The notes: generated by a model not told the origin, from the sequence alone. DNA of 64,000 bases from Rikenellaceae bacterium (GCA_017936385.1 JAGBFQ010000019.1:37970-101969), one strand, 5' to 3'. Numbered from the stretch's first letter, positions 46,190 to 56,400 are shown. Numbers and translations: made by a program.

Positions 46190-47314
46190 ATGGCAGGCAT
46201 ATACGTACATATACCGTTTTGCAAAACGATTTGCGGCTACTGCGACTTTTTTCGCAGCGCCAATCTCGCACATCGAGAGCCCTACATTCAGGCTCTGCAT
46301 CGCGAGTTGGATGCGGCATGCCAATACCTACCCGAGCGCGAAATTCGAACCGTCTACTTCGGAGGAGGTACGCCCAGCACCATAGCTCCCGAAAGATACA
46401 CCGAGCTAATCGAGCACATGGGGCGAGTGTACGACCTCAGTCATGTCGAGGAAATCACCCTTGAGGCCAACCCCGATGACCTTAGCGATGACTACCTGAC
46501 ACGCTTGGCCGACACCCCCATCAATCGCCTCAGCGTCGGAATACAATCCCTGCACGACGACGAACTCAAATTCATGAATCGCCGCCACACAGCCAAGCAG
46601 GCTCGGAAGGCTATCGAAACCGCCCAAAATCGAGGGTTTGACAACATCTCGATTGACCTGATTTACGGTCTACCCTGCTCGTCAACCGAACGTTGGAGCA
46701 AAAACCTGCAACACGCTGTAAGCATGGGAGTTCAACACATCTCGGCCTACCATCTCGGCATCGAGCCCCACACCCGTTTCGGCACCCTGCACGACAAAGG
46801 CGAACTAATGCCCGTGGATGAGGAGGTGAGCCACGAACAATTCCGCATTTTGCGAGAGATTTTACTCCAAAACGGATTCGAACACTACGAGATTTCGAAC
46901 TTCGCCCTACCCGACCGCCGCTCGCGCCACAATAGCTCCTATTGGAACGACACGCCTTACTTGGGACTCGGAGCCGGAGCACACTCATTCGACGGAGCCT
47001 CACGCCGCTGGGCTGTCGGCAACCTTCCGCGCTACTTACGCGAAAGCGGCACAGACGCCATCTACACAACCGAACGACTCACCGCAGACGAACGTTACAA
47101 CGAATATATCATGACCCGTTTACGCACCTGCGAGGGAGTCAACACAGAGGAGCTGAGGCGAAAATTCGGGGCACAAAAATTGCTCAACTTTGAGCGTCGT
47201 TGCCGCCCGTTTCTGGAACAAAAACAACTCCAAAACACAGCCGGACACACATTCATCACTGCCGACAATCTTCTCATTTCAGACTCAATCATTTGCGAGT
47301 TATTCGTCGGATGA
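46190..47314 (+). CDS. hemW: Radical SAM family heme chaperone HemW
   Basis: The ATG at 46190 (MAGIYVHIPFC) is used; a longer frame would begin upstream of the promoter. The 374-residue protein has the radical-SAM cluster motif CKTICGYC (Cys11, Cys15, Cys18, the CX3CX2C pattern), GGGTPS, and a C-terminal HemN-like domain. HemW proteins bind haem and S-adenosylmethionine and were formerly annotated as coproporphyrinogen III oxidases; they lack the fourth Cys of true HemN. Cytosolic role in haem delivery is inferred from family. Confidence 0.92.
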   Translation: MAGIYVHIPFCKTICGYCDFFRSANLAHREPYIQALHRELDAACQYLPEREIRTVYFGGGTPSTIAPERYTELIEHMGRVYDLSHVEEITLEANPDDLSDDYLTRLADTPINRLSVGIQSLHDDELKFMNRRHTAKQARKAIETAQNRGFDNISIDLIYGLPCSSTERWSKNLQHAVSMGVQHISAYHLGIEPHTRFGTLHDKGELMPVDEEVSHEQFRILREILLQNGFEHYEISNFALPDRRSRHNSSYWNDTPYLGLGAGAHSFDGASRRWAVGNLPRYLRESGTDAIYTTERLTADERYNEYIMTRLRTCEGVNTEELRRKFGAQKLLNFERRCRPFLEQKQLQNTAGHTFITADNLLISDSIICELFVG

Positions 47315-47379
47315 CTTTAGTTGCTGAAAATTAACCAAAAATAGTTATTAAAAAATTTTATTAACCGAGAAAAAATTAT

Positions 47380-47387
47380 TACCTTTG
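47380..47387 (+). promoter_or_regulatory. -7 promoter box for the glycogen operon
   Basis: TACCTTTG (TAnnTTTG) lies 81 bases upstream of the first glycogen gene; the sequence before it is AT-rich without a clear TTTG at 19-21 bases. Confidence 0.6.
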
Positions 47388-47468
47388 CAGCGAATTTTGG
47401 CTCGGCTGTTTTAAAAACAGCCTTTCAGAGCCCTGCAGCAATGATTTTTATCATAGAGAAAACAAATA

Positions 47469-50400
47469 ATGAGTAAAATGGAAAACAAAAAAATCCCTGC
47501 CGACTACCTATTCGAGGTCAGTTGGGAGGTGTGCAACAAGGTCGGAGGCATCCACACCGTAGTGGCGACCAAAGCACAAACCGTACACAACCAGATGGGG
47601 GACAACTACATCCTCATCGGACCCGACACCCAACGTGAAGGAATCAACCCCGAATTCAACGAAGACCCCGAACTGCTCAAAAATTGGAAGCAGATTCTCT
47701 ATAACGAGGGCATTCGTATCCGCGTAGGCCGCTGGAACATCAAAGGCAACCCCATCGCCGTTTTGGTAGATTTCAGCTCGCTCTTCTCGCAAAAGGACAA
47801 AATCCTGCAATTCATGTGGGAGACCTACCGCGTAGACTCAATCAGCGGTCAATGGGACTATATCGAACCCGTACTCTTCGGCTATGCCGCAGGTAAGGTA
47901 ATCGAAAGCTATATCGACAACTACTGCACCATCACCGACAGCTGCATCGCTCACTTCCACGAGTGGATGACTTCGAGTGGCGGTCTGTACTTGCGCAAAT
48001 ACATGCCCTATGTGGCAACCGTATTCACCACTCACGCAACCGTAATGGGTCGTTGCATCGCAGGTAACGGCATGAAACTTTACAGCGGTCTGGGCGTTCT
48101 CAACTCGGACGAGCTGGCTCGCCGTTTCAACGTTGTGGCAAAACACTCGCTCGAGAAACTCGCAGCAACCTATCACGACGCATTCCTGACCGTGAGCGAC
48201 ATCACCGCCAACGAGAGCAAACACCTGCTCGGCAAGGAGGTTGACACCGTAACTCCCAACGGTTTCGAGAACGACTTCGTATGGCAAGGCAAAGAGTTCG
48301 ACGAGAAACGCTCGGAAGCTCGCAAAGCCATGATTGAGGTTGCTGAGGCTTGCTTGGGCCACAAATTCACCAAAGAGCCCTTCATCGTTGGTACCAGCGG
48401 CCGCTATGAGTTCAAGAACAAAGGTCTGGACGTGTTTGTAGAGTCGCTCAAGAAGTTGGCCGAAGACCCGTCGCTCGACCGCGAGGTTCTGGCCTACATC
48501 ACCGTTCCCGCCGGCAACTACGGTCCCCGCAAAGACCTGCAAGCATACCTGGCAGACAACCACAACACCATCGACGCTTCGCAATTCAAATACACGACCC
48601 ACTATCTGGAGAACATCAATTGGGACCCCGTAGTGAGCGCAATGAATGGCAGTATCCTGATGCGCGAGGATTCGAAGGTTAAAGTAATCTTCGTTCCTTC
48701 GTACCTGCAAGGTGCCGACGGTATCTTCAACAAGCACTACTACGAGTTGCTGGTAGGTATGGACGCTACCGTATTCGCATCGTACTATGAGCCGTGGGGT
48801 TACACTCCGCTCGAGAGTATCGCATTCGGCGTACCGACCATCACCACCTCTTTGGCAGGTTTTGGTGCTTGGGCCGAGGGCGAAAAAGACCACAAAGGCG
48901 TTGTAGTTGTTGACCGCAACGACACCAACGACGAGCAGGTTATTGAGAGCATCGCAAGCAACATCTTGAGCCTGGTTCTGGCCACCAACAAAGAAATGAC
49001 TTCGATTCGCAAGGCTGCCTCGAAACTTTCGGAGCAGGCTGCATGGTCGAACTTTATAAACTACTATATCGACGGATACAAAATCGCAATGGAAAACGCA
49101 GCAGCACGCGCTACTTACTCTTCGCTCGACGGCGGCGCACACACCGAGCAAATCAACTTCGTACGCCAACAACTTTCGACCAACACCCCCAATTGGACCC
49201 GTATGATGGTGGAGAAAAACCTCCCCGAGCGTCTGCGTCCCCTGGAGCTGTTGTCGAAAAACCTGTGGTGGAGCTGGACTCTGAACGGCCACGAACTCTT
49301 CAAATGCATCGACCCCGACTTGTGGACCGCTTGCTACAACAACCCCATCGAGTTCCTCGACCGTTTGAGCTACGACCGCCTCAAAGAGCTGGAGCAAGAC
49401 CAAGAGTATCTGGCAAAAATGGATGCCGTGTGGAACGACTTCCAAGCGTATATGGCCGAGAAAAAAGAGGCTAAAGCTCCCAAAATCGCCTACTTTAGTA
49501 TGGAGTACGGTCTGCACTCGTCGCTCAAGATTTACTCGGGCGGTCTGGGTATCCTGGCCGGTGACTACATCAAAGAGGCCAGCGACAAGAACGTTCAAAT
49601 GGTTGCCGTAGGTCTGCTGTACCGCTACGGTTACTTCACCCAAAAACTGTCGAACTTCGGTGAGCAAGAGGCTACCTACGAGGCACAAAACTTCTACAAA
49701 CTGCCCATCTCGCCCGTTCGTAACGAGGACGGCTCGTGGGTTAGCATCCAAGTTGCAATGCCCGGCCGCATGGTTACCGCTCGTATCTGGAAATGCGAAG
49801 TAGGTCGCACCGACCTCTACCTGCTCGATACCGACCACGACCTCAACTTGGCCGAGGACCGCAGCATTACCCACCACTTGTATGGTGGCGACTGGGAGAA
49901 CCGTCTGAAACAAGAGCTGTTGCTGGGTATCGGTGGTATCCGCGCTCTCCGCGCCGTAGGTATCAAACAAGAGGTTTACCACTGCAACGAGGGTCACGCC
50001 GCATTCATCGGCATTGAGCGTATCCGCGAGTTGATTGCTACCAAACACTTGTCGTTCAGCGAGGCATTGGAGGTAATCCGTTCGTCGTCGTTGTTCACCA
50101 CTCACACCCCCGTTCCCGCAGGTCACGACGCCTTCCCCGAGGGTATGATTCGTCAATACATGTCGCACTTCCCCGACCGTCTGGGCATCACTTGGGAACA
50201 GTTCATCAACCTGGGTAAAACCAACCCCAACGACCCCAACGAGAAGTTCTCGATGAGCGTACTGGCTTGCAACTTGTCGCAAGAGGTTAACGGTGTGAGC
50301 TGGCTGCACGGCGAGGTGAGCAAGAAACTGTTGGGCAACATGTGGCCCGGTTACTTCACCGACGAGCTGCACATCGGCTACGTTACCAACGGTGTTCACT

Positions 50401-51728
50401 TCCCCACTTGGACAGCTACCAGCCTGAAGAAATTGTATTTGAAATATTTCCCCGAGGGCTTCAGCGGTCACCAATACCAAATCCCCGCTTGGCAAAAGGT
50501 TCACAACATTCCCGACGAGGAGTTGTGGAGCACCCGTATCGCACTGAAACAACGTCTGCTCAAGACCATCAACCGTCGTCTGGCAGACCCCACTCAAGTA
50601 CGTTTCGACAACCCCGCACAAGCTGTTAAGATTCGTGAGACCATGAAGGCCGAGACCCTGACCATCGGTTTCGCTCGTCGTTTCGCAACCTACAAACGTG
50701 CTTATCTGTTGTTTACCAACTTGGAGCGTCTGTCGGCAATCGTTAACAACAAGGAGCGTCCCGTACAATTCCTGTTCGCAGGTAAGGCTCACCCGAACGA
50801 CAAACCCGGACAAGACCTCATCAAACGTATCGTAGAGGTTTCGAACATGCCTGAGTTCGTAGGTAAGATTCTGTTCCTGCAAAACTACGACATGGAGTTG
50901 GCTCGTCGCATGGTTCAAGGTGTTGACGTATGGTTGAACAACCCGACCCGTCCTCTGGAGGCTTCGGGTACCAGCGGTGAGAAGTGCGTGATGAACGGCG
51001 TAATGCAGTTCTCGGTACTCGACGGCTGGTGGGTTGAAGGCTACAAAGAGGGTGCAGGTTGGATGCTGCCCATGGAGCGCACCTACCAAGACCAAAAGTT
51101 CCAAGATGAGCTGGATGCTGAGTTGATTTACAACACCATCGAGGAGCAAATCGTACCTCTTTATTATAATAGCCGCAACGCCAACAACGTTCCTACCGAG
51201 TGGGTTCACAGCCTCAAGAAGTGCGTGGCCGACATCGCATCGAACTTCACCACCAACCGTATGTTGACCGACTACGAGGAGCGTTTCTACCACAAATTGG
51301 CAGCTCGCAAAGCCGAGATGAAGGCTTCGAACTTCGCAATGGCCCGCGAGATGGCAGCTTGGAAACGCCACGTAAGCAGCGTATGGGACATGGTCAAAAT
51401 TGTTGATGTTAAGAAAGTTGATATCGACAAAGAGGCTATCTACGTAGGCGGCAAATACCACATCGAGGTAACTGTCGACATCGCAAACCTGCGTCCCGAG
51501 GATATCGGTGCAGAGTTCGTAATCGCCAGCCAAATCGAGAACGGCCAAAACGTTAAGGTTGTTTCGAAACAAGAGCTGTCGTTCGTTAAGAGCGAGGGCA
51601 CCCTGGCAACCTACGCCACCGAAATCGTACCCGAGCACACCGGTTCGTACGACTCGGCCATCCGCGTATTCCCCAAGAACGACAAACTGCCGCACCGCAT
51701 GGACTTCGCCCTTGTTAAATGGGCATAA
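47469..51728 (+). CDS. Fusion of a GT3-like glycogen synthase and a GT35 alpha-glucan phosphorylase
   Basis: The 1419-residue protein has two enzyme parts. Residues about 10-560 match a GT3 (eukaryotic-type) glycogen synthase: YLFEVSWEVCNKVGGIHTV at the N-terminus and the acceptor/nucleotide loop EPWGYTPLES with E441. From about 590 a DUF3417 segment (LELLSKNLWWSW) leads into a GT35 phosphorylase, with EASGTSGEKC (E1164) carrying the PLP Lys1172; about 100 C-terminal residues form a beta-rich tail. Synthesis and phosphorolysis of glycogen are thus in one chain. It is the first gene of a four-gene glycogen operon. No ADP-glucose pyrophosphorylase is present, consistent with UDP-glucose use (inferred). 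Confidence 0.9.
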   Translation: MSKMENKKIPADYLFEVSWEVCNKVGGIHTVVATKAQTVHNQMGDNYILIGPDTQREGINPEFNEDPELLKNWKQILYNEGIRIRVGRWNIKGNPIAVLVDFSSLFSQKDKILQFMWETYRVDSISGQWDYIEPVLFGYAAGKVIESYIDNYCTITDSCIAHFHEWMTSSGGLYLRKYMPYVATVFTTHATVMGRCIAGNGMKLYSGLGVLNSDELARRFNVVAKHSLEKLAATYHDAFLTVSDITANESKHLLGKEVDTVTPNGFENDFVWQGKEFDEKRSEARKAMIEVAEACLGHKFTKEPFIVGTSGRYEFKNKGLDVFVESLKKLAEDPSLDREVLAYITVPAGNYGPRKDLQAYLADNHNTIDASQFKYTTHYLENINWDPVVSAMNGSILMREDSKVKVIFVPSYLQGADGIFNKHYYELLVGMDATVFASYYEPWGYTPLESIAFGVPTITTSLAGFGAWAEGEKDHKGVVVVDRNDTNDEQVIESIASNILSLVLATNKEMTSIRKAASKLSEQAAWSNFINYYIDGYKIAMENAAARATYSSLDGGAHTEQINFVRQQLSTNTPNWTRMMVEKNLPERLRPLELLSKNLWWSWTLNGHELFKCIDPDLWTACYNNPIEFLDRLSYDRLKELEQDQEYLAKMDAVWNDFQAYMAEKKEAKAPKIAYFSMEYGLHSSLKIYSGGLGILAGDYIKEASDKNVQMVAVGLLYRYGYFTQKLSNFGEQEATYEAQNFYKLPISPVRNEDGSWVSIQVAMPGRMVTARIWKCEVGRTDLYLLDTDHDLNLAEDRSITHHLYGGDWENRLKQELLLGIGGIRALRAVGIKQEVYHCNEGHAAFIGIERIRELIATKHLSFSEALEVIRSSSLFTTHTPVPAGHDAFPEGMIRQYMSHFPDRLGITWEQFINLGKTNPNDPNEKFSMSVLACNLSQEVNGVSWLHGEVSKKLLGNMWPGYFTDELHIGYVTNGVHFPTWTATSLKKLYLKYFPEGFSGHQYQIPAWQKVHNIPDEELWSTRIALKQRLLKTINRRLADPTQVRFDNPAQAVKIRETMKAETLTIGFARRFATYKRAYLLFTNLERLSAIVNNKERPVQFLFAGKAHPNDKPGQDLIKRIVEVSNMPEFVGKILFLQNYDMELARRMVQGVDVWLNNPTRPLEASGTSGEKCVMNGVMQFSVLDGWWVEGYKEGAGWMLPMERTYQDQKFQDELDAELIYNTIEEQIVPLYYNSRNANNVPTEWVHSLKKCVADIASNFTTNRMLTDYEERFYHKLAARKAEMKASNFAMAREMAAWKRHVSSVWDMVKIVDVKKVDIDKEAIYVGGKYHIEVTVDIANLRPEDIGAEFVIASQIENGQNVKVVSKQELSFVKSEGTLATYATEIVPEHTGSYDSAIRVFPKNDKLPHRMDFALVKWA

Positions 51729-51740
51729 TTTGAGTATGGT

Positions 51741-51775
51741 CGCTGTATGCGAAATGCGTAATTTCGCATACAGCG
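51741..51775 (+). terminator. Strong hairpin between the synthase-phosphorylase and debranching-enzyme genes
   Basis: CGCTGTATGCGAAAT pairs perfectly with ATTTCGCATACAGCG (15 bases, loop GCGTA), 13 bases after the stop. It is followed by TTAAAACTC, not a long T-run, so it may attenuate rather than end transcription within the operon, or protect mRNA ends. Confidence 0.6.
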
Positions 51776-51883
51776 TTAAAACTCAGCAAAAAGAAGTCTA
51801 AAATTTGGAATTTCGAAAAACTTTTCGTATTTTTCGAAATCAAACTTGAAGCAAACAAAAAGAAAAGTAATAAAAACACAACT

Positions 51884-53833
51884 ATGTCTGTCTTGAAATT
51901 CGACAAAACAAGTCTGGGAAACTTGGAGTACTCGCTCAAAAAAGAGATGCTCGCCACCGACCGTACCGGAGGCTACATGAGCACAACCATCGTGTGCTGC
52001 AACACACGTAAATACCACGGACTGATGGTTTGCCCCATCGACAACAGCGACAAAAGCTATGTCATGCTGTCGTCGCTCGATGAAACCGTAATCCAACACG
52101 AGCAGGCGTTCAACCTTGCCCTCCACAAATTCCCCGGCAACAACAACTATGAGCCGAAAGGACATAAGTACATCGTAGACTTCCAATACACCCCCACTCC
52201 GACCATTACCTACCGAGTTGGTGGCGTGGTGCTGAAAAAAGAGTTGCTGTGGGTTCACTCGCGCGCTCAACTGCTGGTTCGCTACACGCTGGTAGACTGC
52301 CACTCGGAGACTACCCTCCGTCTGCGTCCCTTCCTTGCATTCCGCGACAAACACGCACTGAGCAAAGCCAACATGGAGGCCAACGGACACTCGTATGACA
52401 TCGTTAACGGTGTTAAATGCCGTTTGTACGAATCCTTCCCATGGCTCAACATGCAAATCGACAAGACAGGAGTTGAATTTATCGCAGCTCCCGATTGGTA
52501 CTACGACTTCGAGTACGAAGAGGAGCAAGCACGCGGTTACGACTATCACGAGGATTTGCTGACCCCCGGATATTTCGAAACCAAAATGGCTAAGGGCGAG
52601 AGCATCACCTTCTCGTGCTCGTTTGACGCCATGGAGTCGGGCAAGGCTATCGACGAAATCTTCGAGGCGGAAATCGCTCGACGCACCAAAAAAATCGACT
52701 TCATGTCGATACTCCAACACTCGGCTCGCCAATTCATCATCCGTCGTGATGGCAAAACCGAGGTTATCGCAGGTTATCCGTGGTTCGGACGTTGGGGCCG
52801 CGATACTTTCATCGCTCTTCCCGGCATAACCTTGTCGCGTGGCGATGTGGACAGCTGCCTGGAGGTTCTGGACACCATCACCAGCGAGATGCAGGATGGT
52901 CTGTTCCCCAACATGGGTTCGGCCTACAACTCGGTGGACGCTCCGCTGTGGTTCTTCCACGTGTTGCAACAGCTGGAGCAACACAAGGTGAAGGGTAGCG
53001 AGATTTGGGAGCGTTACGGCCAAAAGATGAAAGATATTCTGAATGCCTACCGTCGCGGTGTAGGTGACTTGATTCGTATCCACGACAACGGCTTGGTATG
53101 GGCTCAACACCCGCAATATGCCATGACTTGGATGGACGCTGTGGTGAACGGTAAACCCGTTACCGGCCGCGAGGGTTATCAGGTTGAAATCAACGCCATG
53201 TGGTACAACGCCGTATGCTACACCCTGGAGCTCGCCAAGAAGGCTAAGGACAAAGAGTTCTGCGCAGTGTGGAAAGATATGCCCGCCAAGACCAAAGAGT
53301 CATTCATCAACCTGTTCTGGGACGAGAAGTTGGGCTATCTGGCCGACTATGTGAATTTGGAAGAGAAGAGCTGGTTCATCCGCCCCAACCAAATCATTGC
53401 CTGCGCCCTGCCTTACAAGATGTTGGACAGCGACCAACAAATGGGCGTAATCAATATCGTTAAACAGCACCTGCTGACTCCCAAAGGTCTGCGCACACTG
53501 TCACCTCGCAACCCGCTCTACAAGGGTCGTTACGAGGGCAGCCAACCCGAGCGCGACGCGGCTTACCACCAAGGTACGGTATGGGTATGGCCTCTGGAGT
53601 TCTATGTTAAGGCATGTTTCGATATGTTCGGCAAGGCATTCCTGCCCAAGGCTCAGGAAATTCTGGCCGGTTTCGAGGAGGACCTTACCAACTACGGCAT
53701 CGGTTCGATTCCCGAGATTTACGACGGAGACCCCCCTCACACCTCGCGTGGAGCAATCTCGCAGGCATGGAGCGTGGGAGCAATATTGAGAATTGCAGAG
53801 ATGATAACAAGTTATAAACGTAAAAGAGCGTAG
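51884..53833 (+). CDS. Amylo-alpha-1,6-glucosidase, glycogen debranching enzyme (GH133)
   Basis: The 649-residue protein begins with the GDE N-terminal domain (about 15-220) with DRTGGYMSTTI and NTRKYHGLM. The (alpha/alpha)6 glucosidase domain follows (about 285-640), with GYPWFGRWGRDTFIALPG and DPPHTSRGAISQAWSVG as in archaeal and bacterial debranching enzymes. It hydrolyses alpha-1,6 branch glucose of glycogen, so phosphorylase can proceed. It follows the synthase-phosphorylase gene after a hairpin and precedes the GT4 gene by three bases. Confidence 0.93.
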   Translation: MSVLKFDKTSLGNLEYSLKKEMLATDRTGGYMSTTIVCCNTRKYHGLMVCPIDNSDKSYVMLSSLDETVIQHEQAFNLALHKFPGNNNYEPKGHKYIVDFQYTPTPTITYRVGGVVLKKELLWVHSRAQLLVRYTLVDCHSETTLRLRPFLAFRDKHALSKANMEANGHSYDIVNGVKCRLYESFPWLNMQIDKTGVEFIAAPDWYYDFEYEEEQARGYDYHEDLLTPGYFETKMAKGESITFSCSFDAMESGKAIDEIFEAEIARRTKKIDFMSILQHSARQFIIRRDGKTEVIAGYPWFGRWGRDTFIALPGITLSRGDVDSCLEVLDTITSEMQDGLFPNMGSAYNSVDAPLWFFHVLQQLEQHKVKGSEIWERYGQKMKDILNAYRRGVGDLIRIHDNGLVWAQHPQYAMTWMDAVVNGKPVTGREGYQVEINAMWYNAVCYTLELAKKAKDKEFCAVWKDMPAKTKESFINLFWDEKLGYLADYVNLEEKSWFIRPNQIIACALPYKMLDSDQQMGVINIVKQHLLTPKGLRTLSPRNPLYKGRYEGSQPERDAAYHQGTVWVWPLEFYVKACFDMFGKAFLPKAQEILAGFEEDLTNYGIGSIPEIYDGDPPHTSRGAISQAWSVGAILRIAEMITSYKRKRA

Positions 53834-53836
53834 CCT

Positions 53837-55132
53837 ATGAGAGTGTTAATGTTCGGGTGGGAATTCCCGCCCCATATTGCCGGAGGACTCGGCACTGCTT
53901 GCTACGGACTGACACGAGGACTCGCACGCAACGATGTGAAAGTAACATTCGTGGTACCCCGCGCCTATGGTGACGAGGACCAACGCTTCACCAACATCGT
54001 AAACGCGAGCGACGTCGAGACCGATTTTTGTCGCAGAGATGAATACACCAAAGAGGTGTGGGAAAACCTGTCGTACATCACAATCGACTCAAACATGGTA
54101 CCTTATGCCACGCCCGAAGAGTATTTCGAACGCCGCGAAGAGTGGCTCAAACAACGTGAGACAGGCGTAATCCAGGATAGCTGGCAACAACGCTACACGT
54201 TCTCGGGTAAGTATGGCGCAAACCTCATGGAGGAGGTACAACGCTATGCTATGGTTGCTGCCGAGGTTGCTAAAGCCGAGGCCGGAAACTTTGATGTTAT
54301 TCACGCACACGACTGGCTGACCTACTACGCAGGTATCGCAGCCAAAAACGTGTCGGGCAAACCTCTGGTGGTACATATCCACGCAACGGATTTCGACCGT
54401 TCGGGTGCCATCAACCCCGATTCGCCCGTCTACCAAATCGAGAAAGCCGGTATGTCGGCTGCCGACAAGGTTATCGCCGTGAGCAACTTGACTCGTAATA
54501 TCTGTATCGAGAAATATGACATTGATGCCGACAAGATTGTGACCGTTCACAATGCTGTGCGCTTTGCCTCGAATACCCCCGATTACGGTGAGCGCGGTGT
54601 GAAACAGAAGATTGTAACCTTCCTGGGCCGTATCACCTTCCAAAAGGGTCCCGACTACTTTGTGGAGGCCGCAGCCAAGGTGCTCAAACGTCTGCCCGAC
54701 GTACACTTTGTGATGGCAGGTAACGGTGATATGTTCAACCATGTCATTCGCCGCGTAGCCAAATTGGGTATCGCCGACCGTTTCCACTTCACAGGTTTCT
54801 TGAAGGGCGACGATGTACAGAAGATGTTTGCCATGAGCGACGTGTACGTTATGCCTTCAGTTTCGGAGCCGTTCGGTATCTCGCCCCTGGAGGCAATGCG
54901 CGAAGGTGTACCCGTGATTATCTCCAAACAGAGCGGTGTTGCCGAGGTGCTTGACTACGCCGTGAAGGTTGACTATTGGGATGTCGACGCTATGGCCGAC
55001 GCTATCTACGCCTTGGTTCAATACCCCGCAATGGCCGAGATGTTCGGTCTTAAGGGTTACGACGAGGTGACCCGACTCAAATGGAACAACGCCGCTGCCA
55101 AAATCAAGGCAGTGTATGAGTCGGTATTGTAA
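53837..55132 (+). CDS. Glycosyltransferase family 4 (glycogen-operon member)
   Basis: The 431-residue GT-B enzyme starts MRVLMFGWEFPPHIAGGLGT, with the Gly-rich acceptor loop. HAHDWLTYYAG and VHIHATDFDRSG follow, and the C-terminal lobe has LGRITFQKGPDY and the E-x7-E motif EPFGISPLE (E344/E352). It resembles starch/glycogen synthase-like GT4/GT5 enzymes. It may elongate or prime the glucan; the donor (UDP- or ADP-glucose) is unknown. It is 3 bases downstream of the debranching gene and 31 bases upstream of the GH57 gene, in the same operon. Confidence 0.9.
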   Translation: MRVLMFGWEFPPHIAGGLGTACYGLTRGLARNDVKVTFVVPRAYGDEDQRFTNIVNASDVETDFCRRDEYTKEVWENLSYITIDSNMVPYATPEEYFERREEWLKQRETGVIQDSWQQRYTFSGKYGANLMEEVQRYAMVAAEVAKAEAGNFDVIHAHDWLTYYAGIAAKNVSGKPLVVHIHATDFDRSGAINPDSPVYQIEKAGMSAADKVIAVSNLTRNICIEKYDIDADKIVTVHNAVRFASNTPDYGERGVKQKIVTFLGRITFQKGPDYFVEAAAKVLKRLPDVHFVMAGNGDMFNHVIRRVAKLGIADRFHFTGFLKGDDVQKMFAMSDVYVMPSVSEPFGISPLEAMREGVPVIISKQSGVAEVLDYAVKVDYWDVDAMADAIYALVQYPAMAEMFGLKGYDEVTRLKWNNAAAKIKAVYESVL

Positions 55133-55163
55133 ACGGAATTAAAAACAAAAAATATAACAAAGT

Positions 55164-56381
55164 ATGAAAACAGTATGTTTAAATTTCCAGGTTAGTCTGC
55201 CCATGACCCTGAAACGCTATCGTTTCTTCAGCATGGGTCTGGACCACAACTACCTGGACGACACTGCCAACCGATACGCAACGCAACGTGCAGCACGTAT
55301 GAGCTACCTGCCTATGAATGCACTCGTAGCGTCGCTGATTGGTGAGTATGGCGATAAGTTCAAAGTTTCGTTTACCATCGACGGCATCACCATCGAACAA
55401 CTCAAGGCTCACGCCCCCGAGGTTCTCGCCTCGATGAAGGAGTTGGCTAAAACCGGTTGCGTTGAGTTCGTGGGTACCACCTACGCTCACTCGCTGGCCT
55501 CGCTGACCGACAAGAGCGAGTTCGAGAAGCAAGTAAAGGCTCACAAAAAAGCTATCGAAAAAGAGTTCGGCGTATCGCCCAAGACCTTCTGCAACACCGA
55601 TATGATTTACTCGGACGGCATCGGCGAGATGACCGGCGAGTTGGGCTACCAAACCATCCTGACCGAGGGTGCACGTCACATCCTGGGCTGGAAATCGCCC
55701 AACTACGTGTACGCAGGTGCAGTTAACCAACGTCAAAAAGTGATGCTGCGTAACTACAAACTGTCGGACGATTTGACCTTCAAATTCTCGTGCAAAGAGT
55801 GGTGCGAGTGGCCTTTGACCGCAGGCAAATATGCCGAGTGGATTGAGGGTAGCACCGGCGAAACGGTCAACATCAGCGTAGATTACAGCACCTTCGGAAT
55901 GACCAACGAGGCTCCCAGCGGAATCTTCGAGTTCTTCAAAGCTCTGCCCGAGGCTATTATGAGCCGTGGCATGGAGTTCGATACTCTGGCAGGTTCGGCC
56001 GACAAACACCAACCCGTAGGCGTATTGTCGTGTCCCTACCCCATCAGCTGGACAGACGAAGAGCGCGATGTTACTGCATGGTTGGGTAATGAGTTGCAAA
56101 ACGAGGCCTTCAGCAAACTGTATGGTCTGAAAGCCAAAGTTGCAAAATTGAACAACCCCGATTTCAACTACGTTTGGAACTTCATGCAACAAGCCAGCAA
56201 CTTCTACTACATGGCAAGTCGTTGGTTGGGTTCAAGCCAAGGCAACACTCCTTTCGATTCGTCGTACGATGCATTCATCAACTACATGAACATCTTGAGC
56301 GACTTCGACCTGGAGCTGGACGCACAATTGGCTGCTAAGAAACCAGCTTCGCGTGCCAAGAAAGCCGCTGCCGAGAAGTAA
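55164..56381 (+). CDS. Glycoside hydrolase family 57 protein (alpha-amylase/glucanotransferase-like)
   Basis: The 405-residue, cytosolic protein has the GH57 N-terminal pattern (VCLNFQVSLPMTLKRYRFF; then KVSFTIDGITIEQL) and a (beta/alpha)7-like barrel. NTDMIYSDGIGEMTGELGYQ and EGARHILGW sit near the expected catalytic segments, but the nucleophile and acid could not be assigned with certainty. GH57 enzymes include alpha-amylases, 4-alpha-glucanotransferases and branching enzymes. As the last gene of the glycogen operon it may branch or trim the polymer; no glgB is present in the window. Ends at a clear terminator. Confidence 0.85.
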   Translation: MKTVCLNFQVSLPMTLKRYRFFSMGLDHNYLDDTANRYATQRAARMSYLPMNALVASLIGEYGDKFKVSFTIDGITIEQLKAHAPEVLASMKELAKTGCVEFVGTTYAHSLASLTDKSEFEKQVKAHKKAIEKEFGVSPKTFCNTDMIYSDGIGEMTGELGYQTILTEGARHILGWKSPNYVYAGAVNQRQKVMLRNYKLSDDLTFKFSCKEWCEWPLTAGKYAEWIEGSTGETVNISVDYSTFGMTNEAPSGIFEFFKALPEAIMSRGMEFDTLAGSADKHQPVGVLSCPYPISWTDEERDVTAWLGNELQNEAFSKLYGLKAKVAKLNNPDFNYVWNFMQQASNFYYMASRWLGSSQGNTPFDSSYDAFINYMNILSDFDLELDAQLAAKKPASRAKKAAAEK

Positions 56382-56400
56382 TCGTTCTCACTAAACAATG

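Noticed and set aside
47838..51695. A 1285-codon open frame on the minus strand opposite the glycogen synthase-phosphorylase gene
   Set aside because: It mirrors a real gene with intact active-site motifs and has no recognisable domain, promoter or start context.
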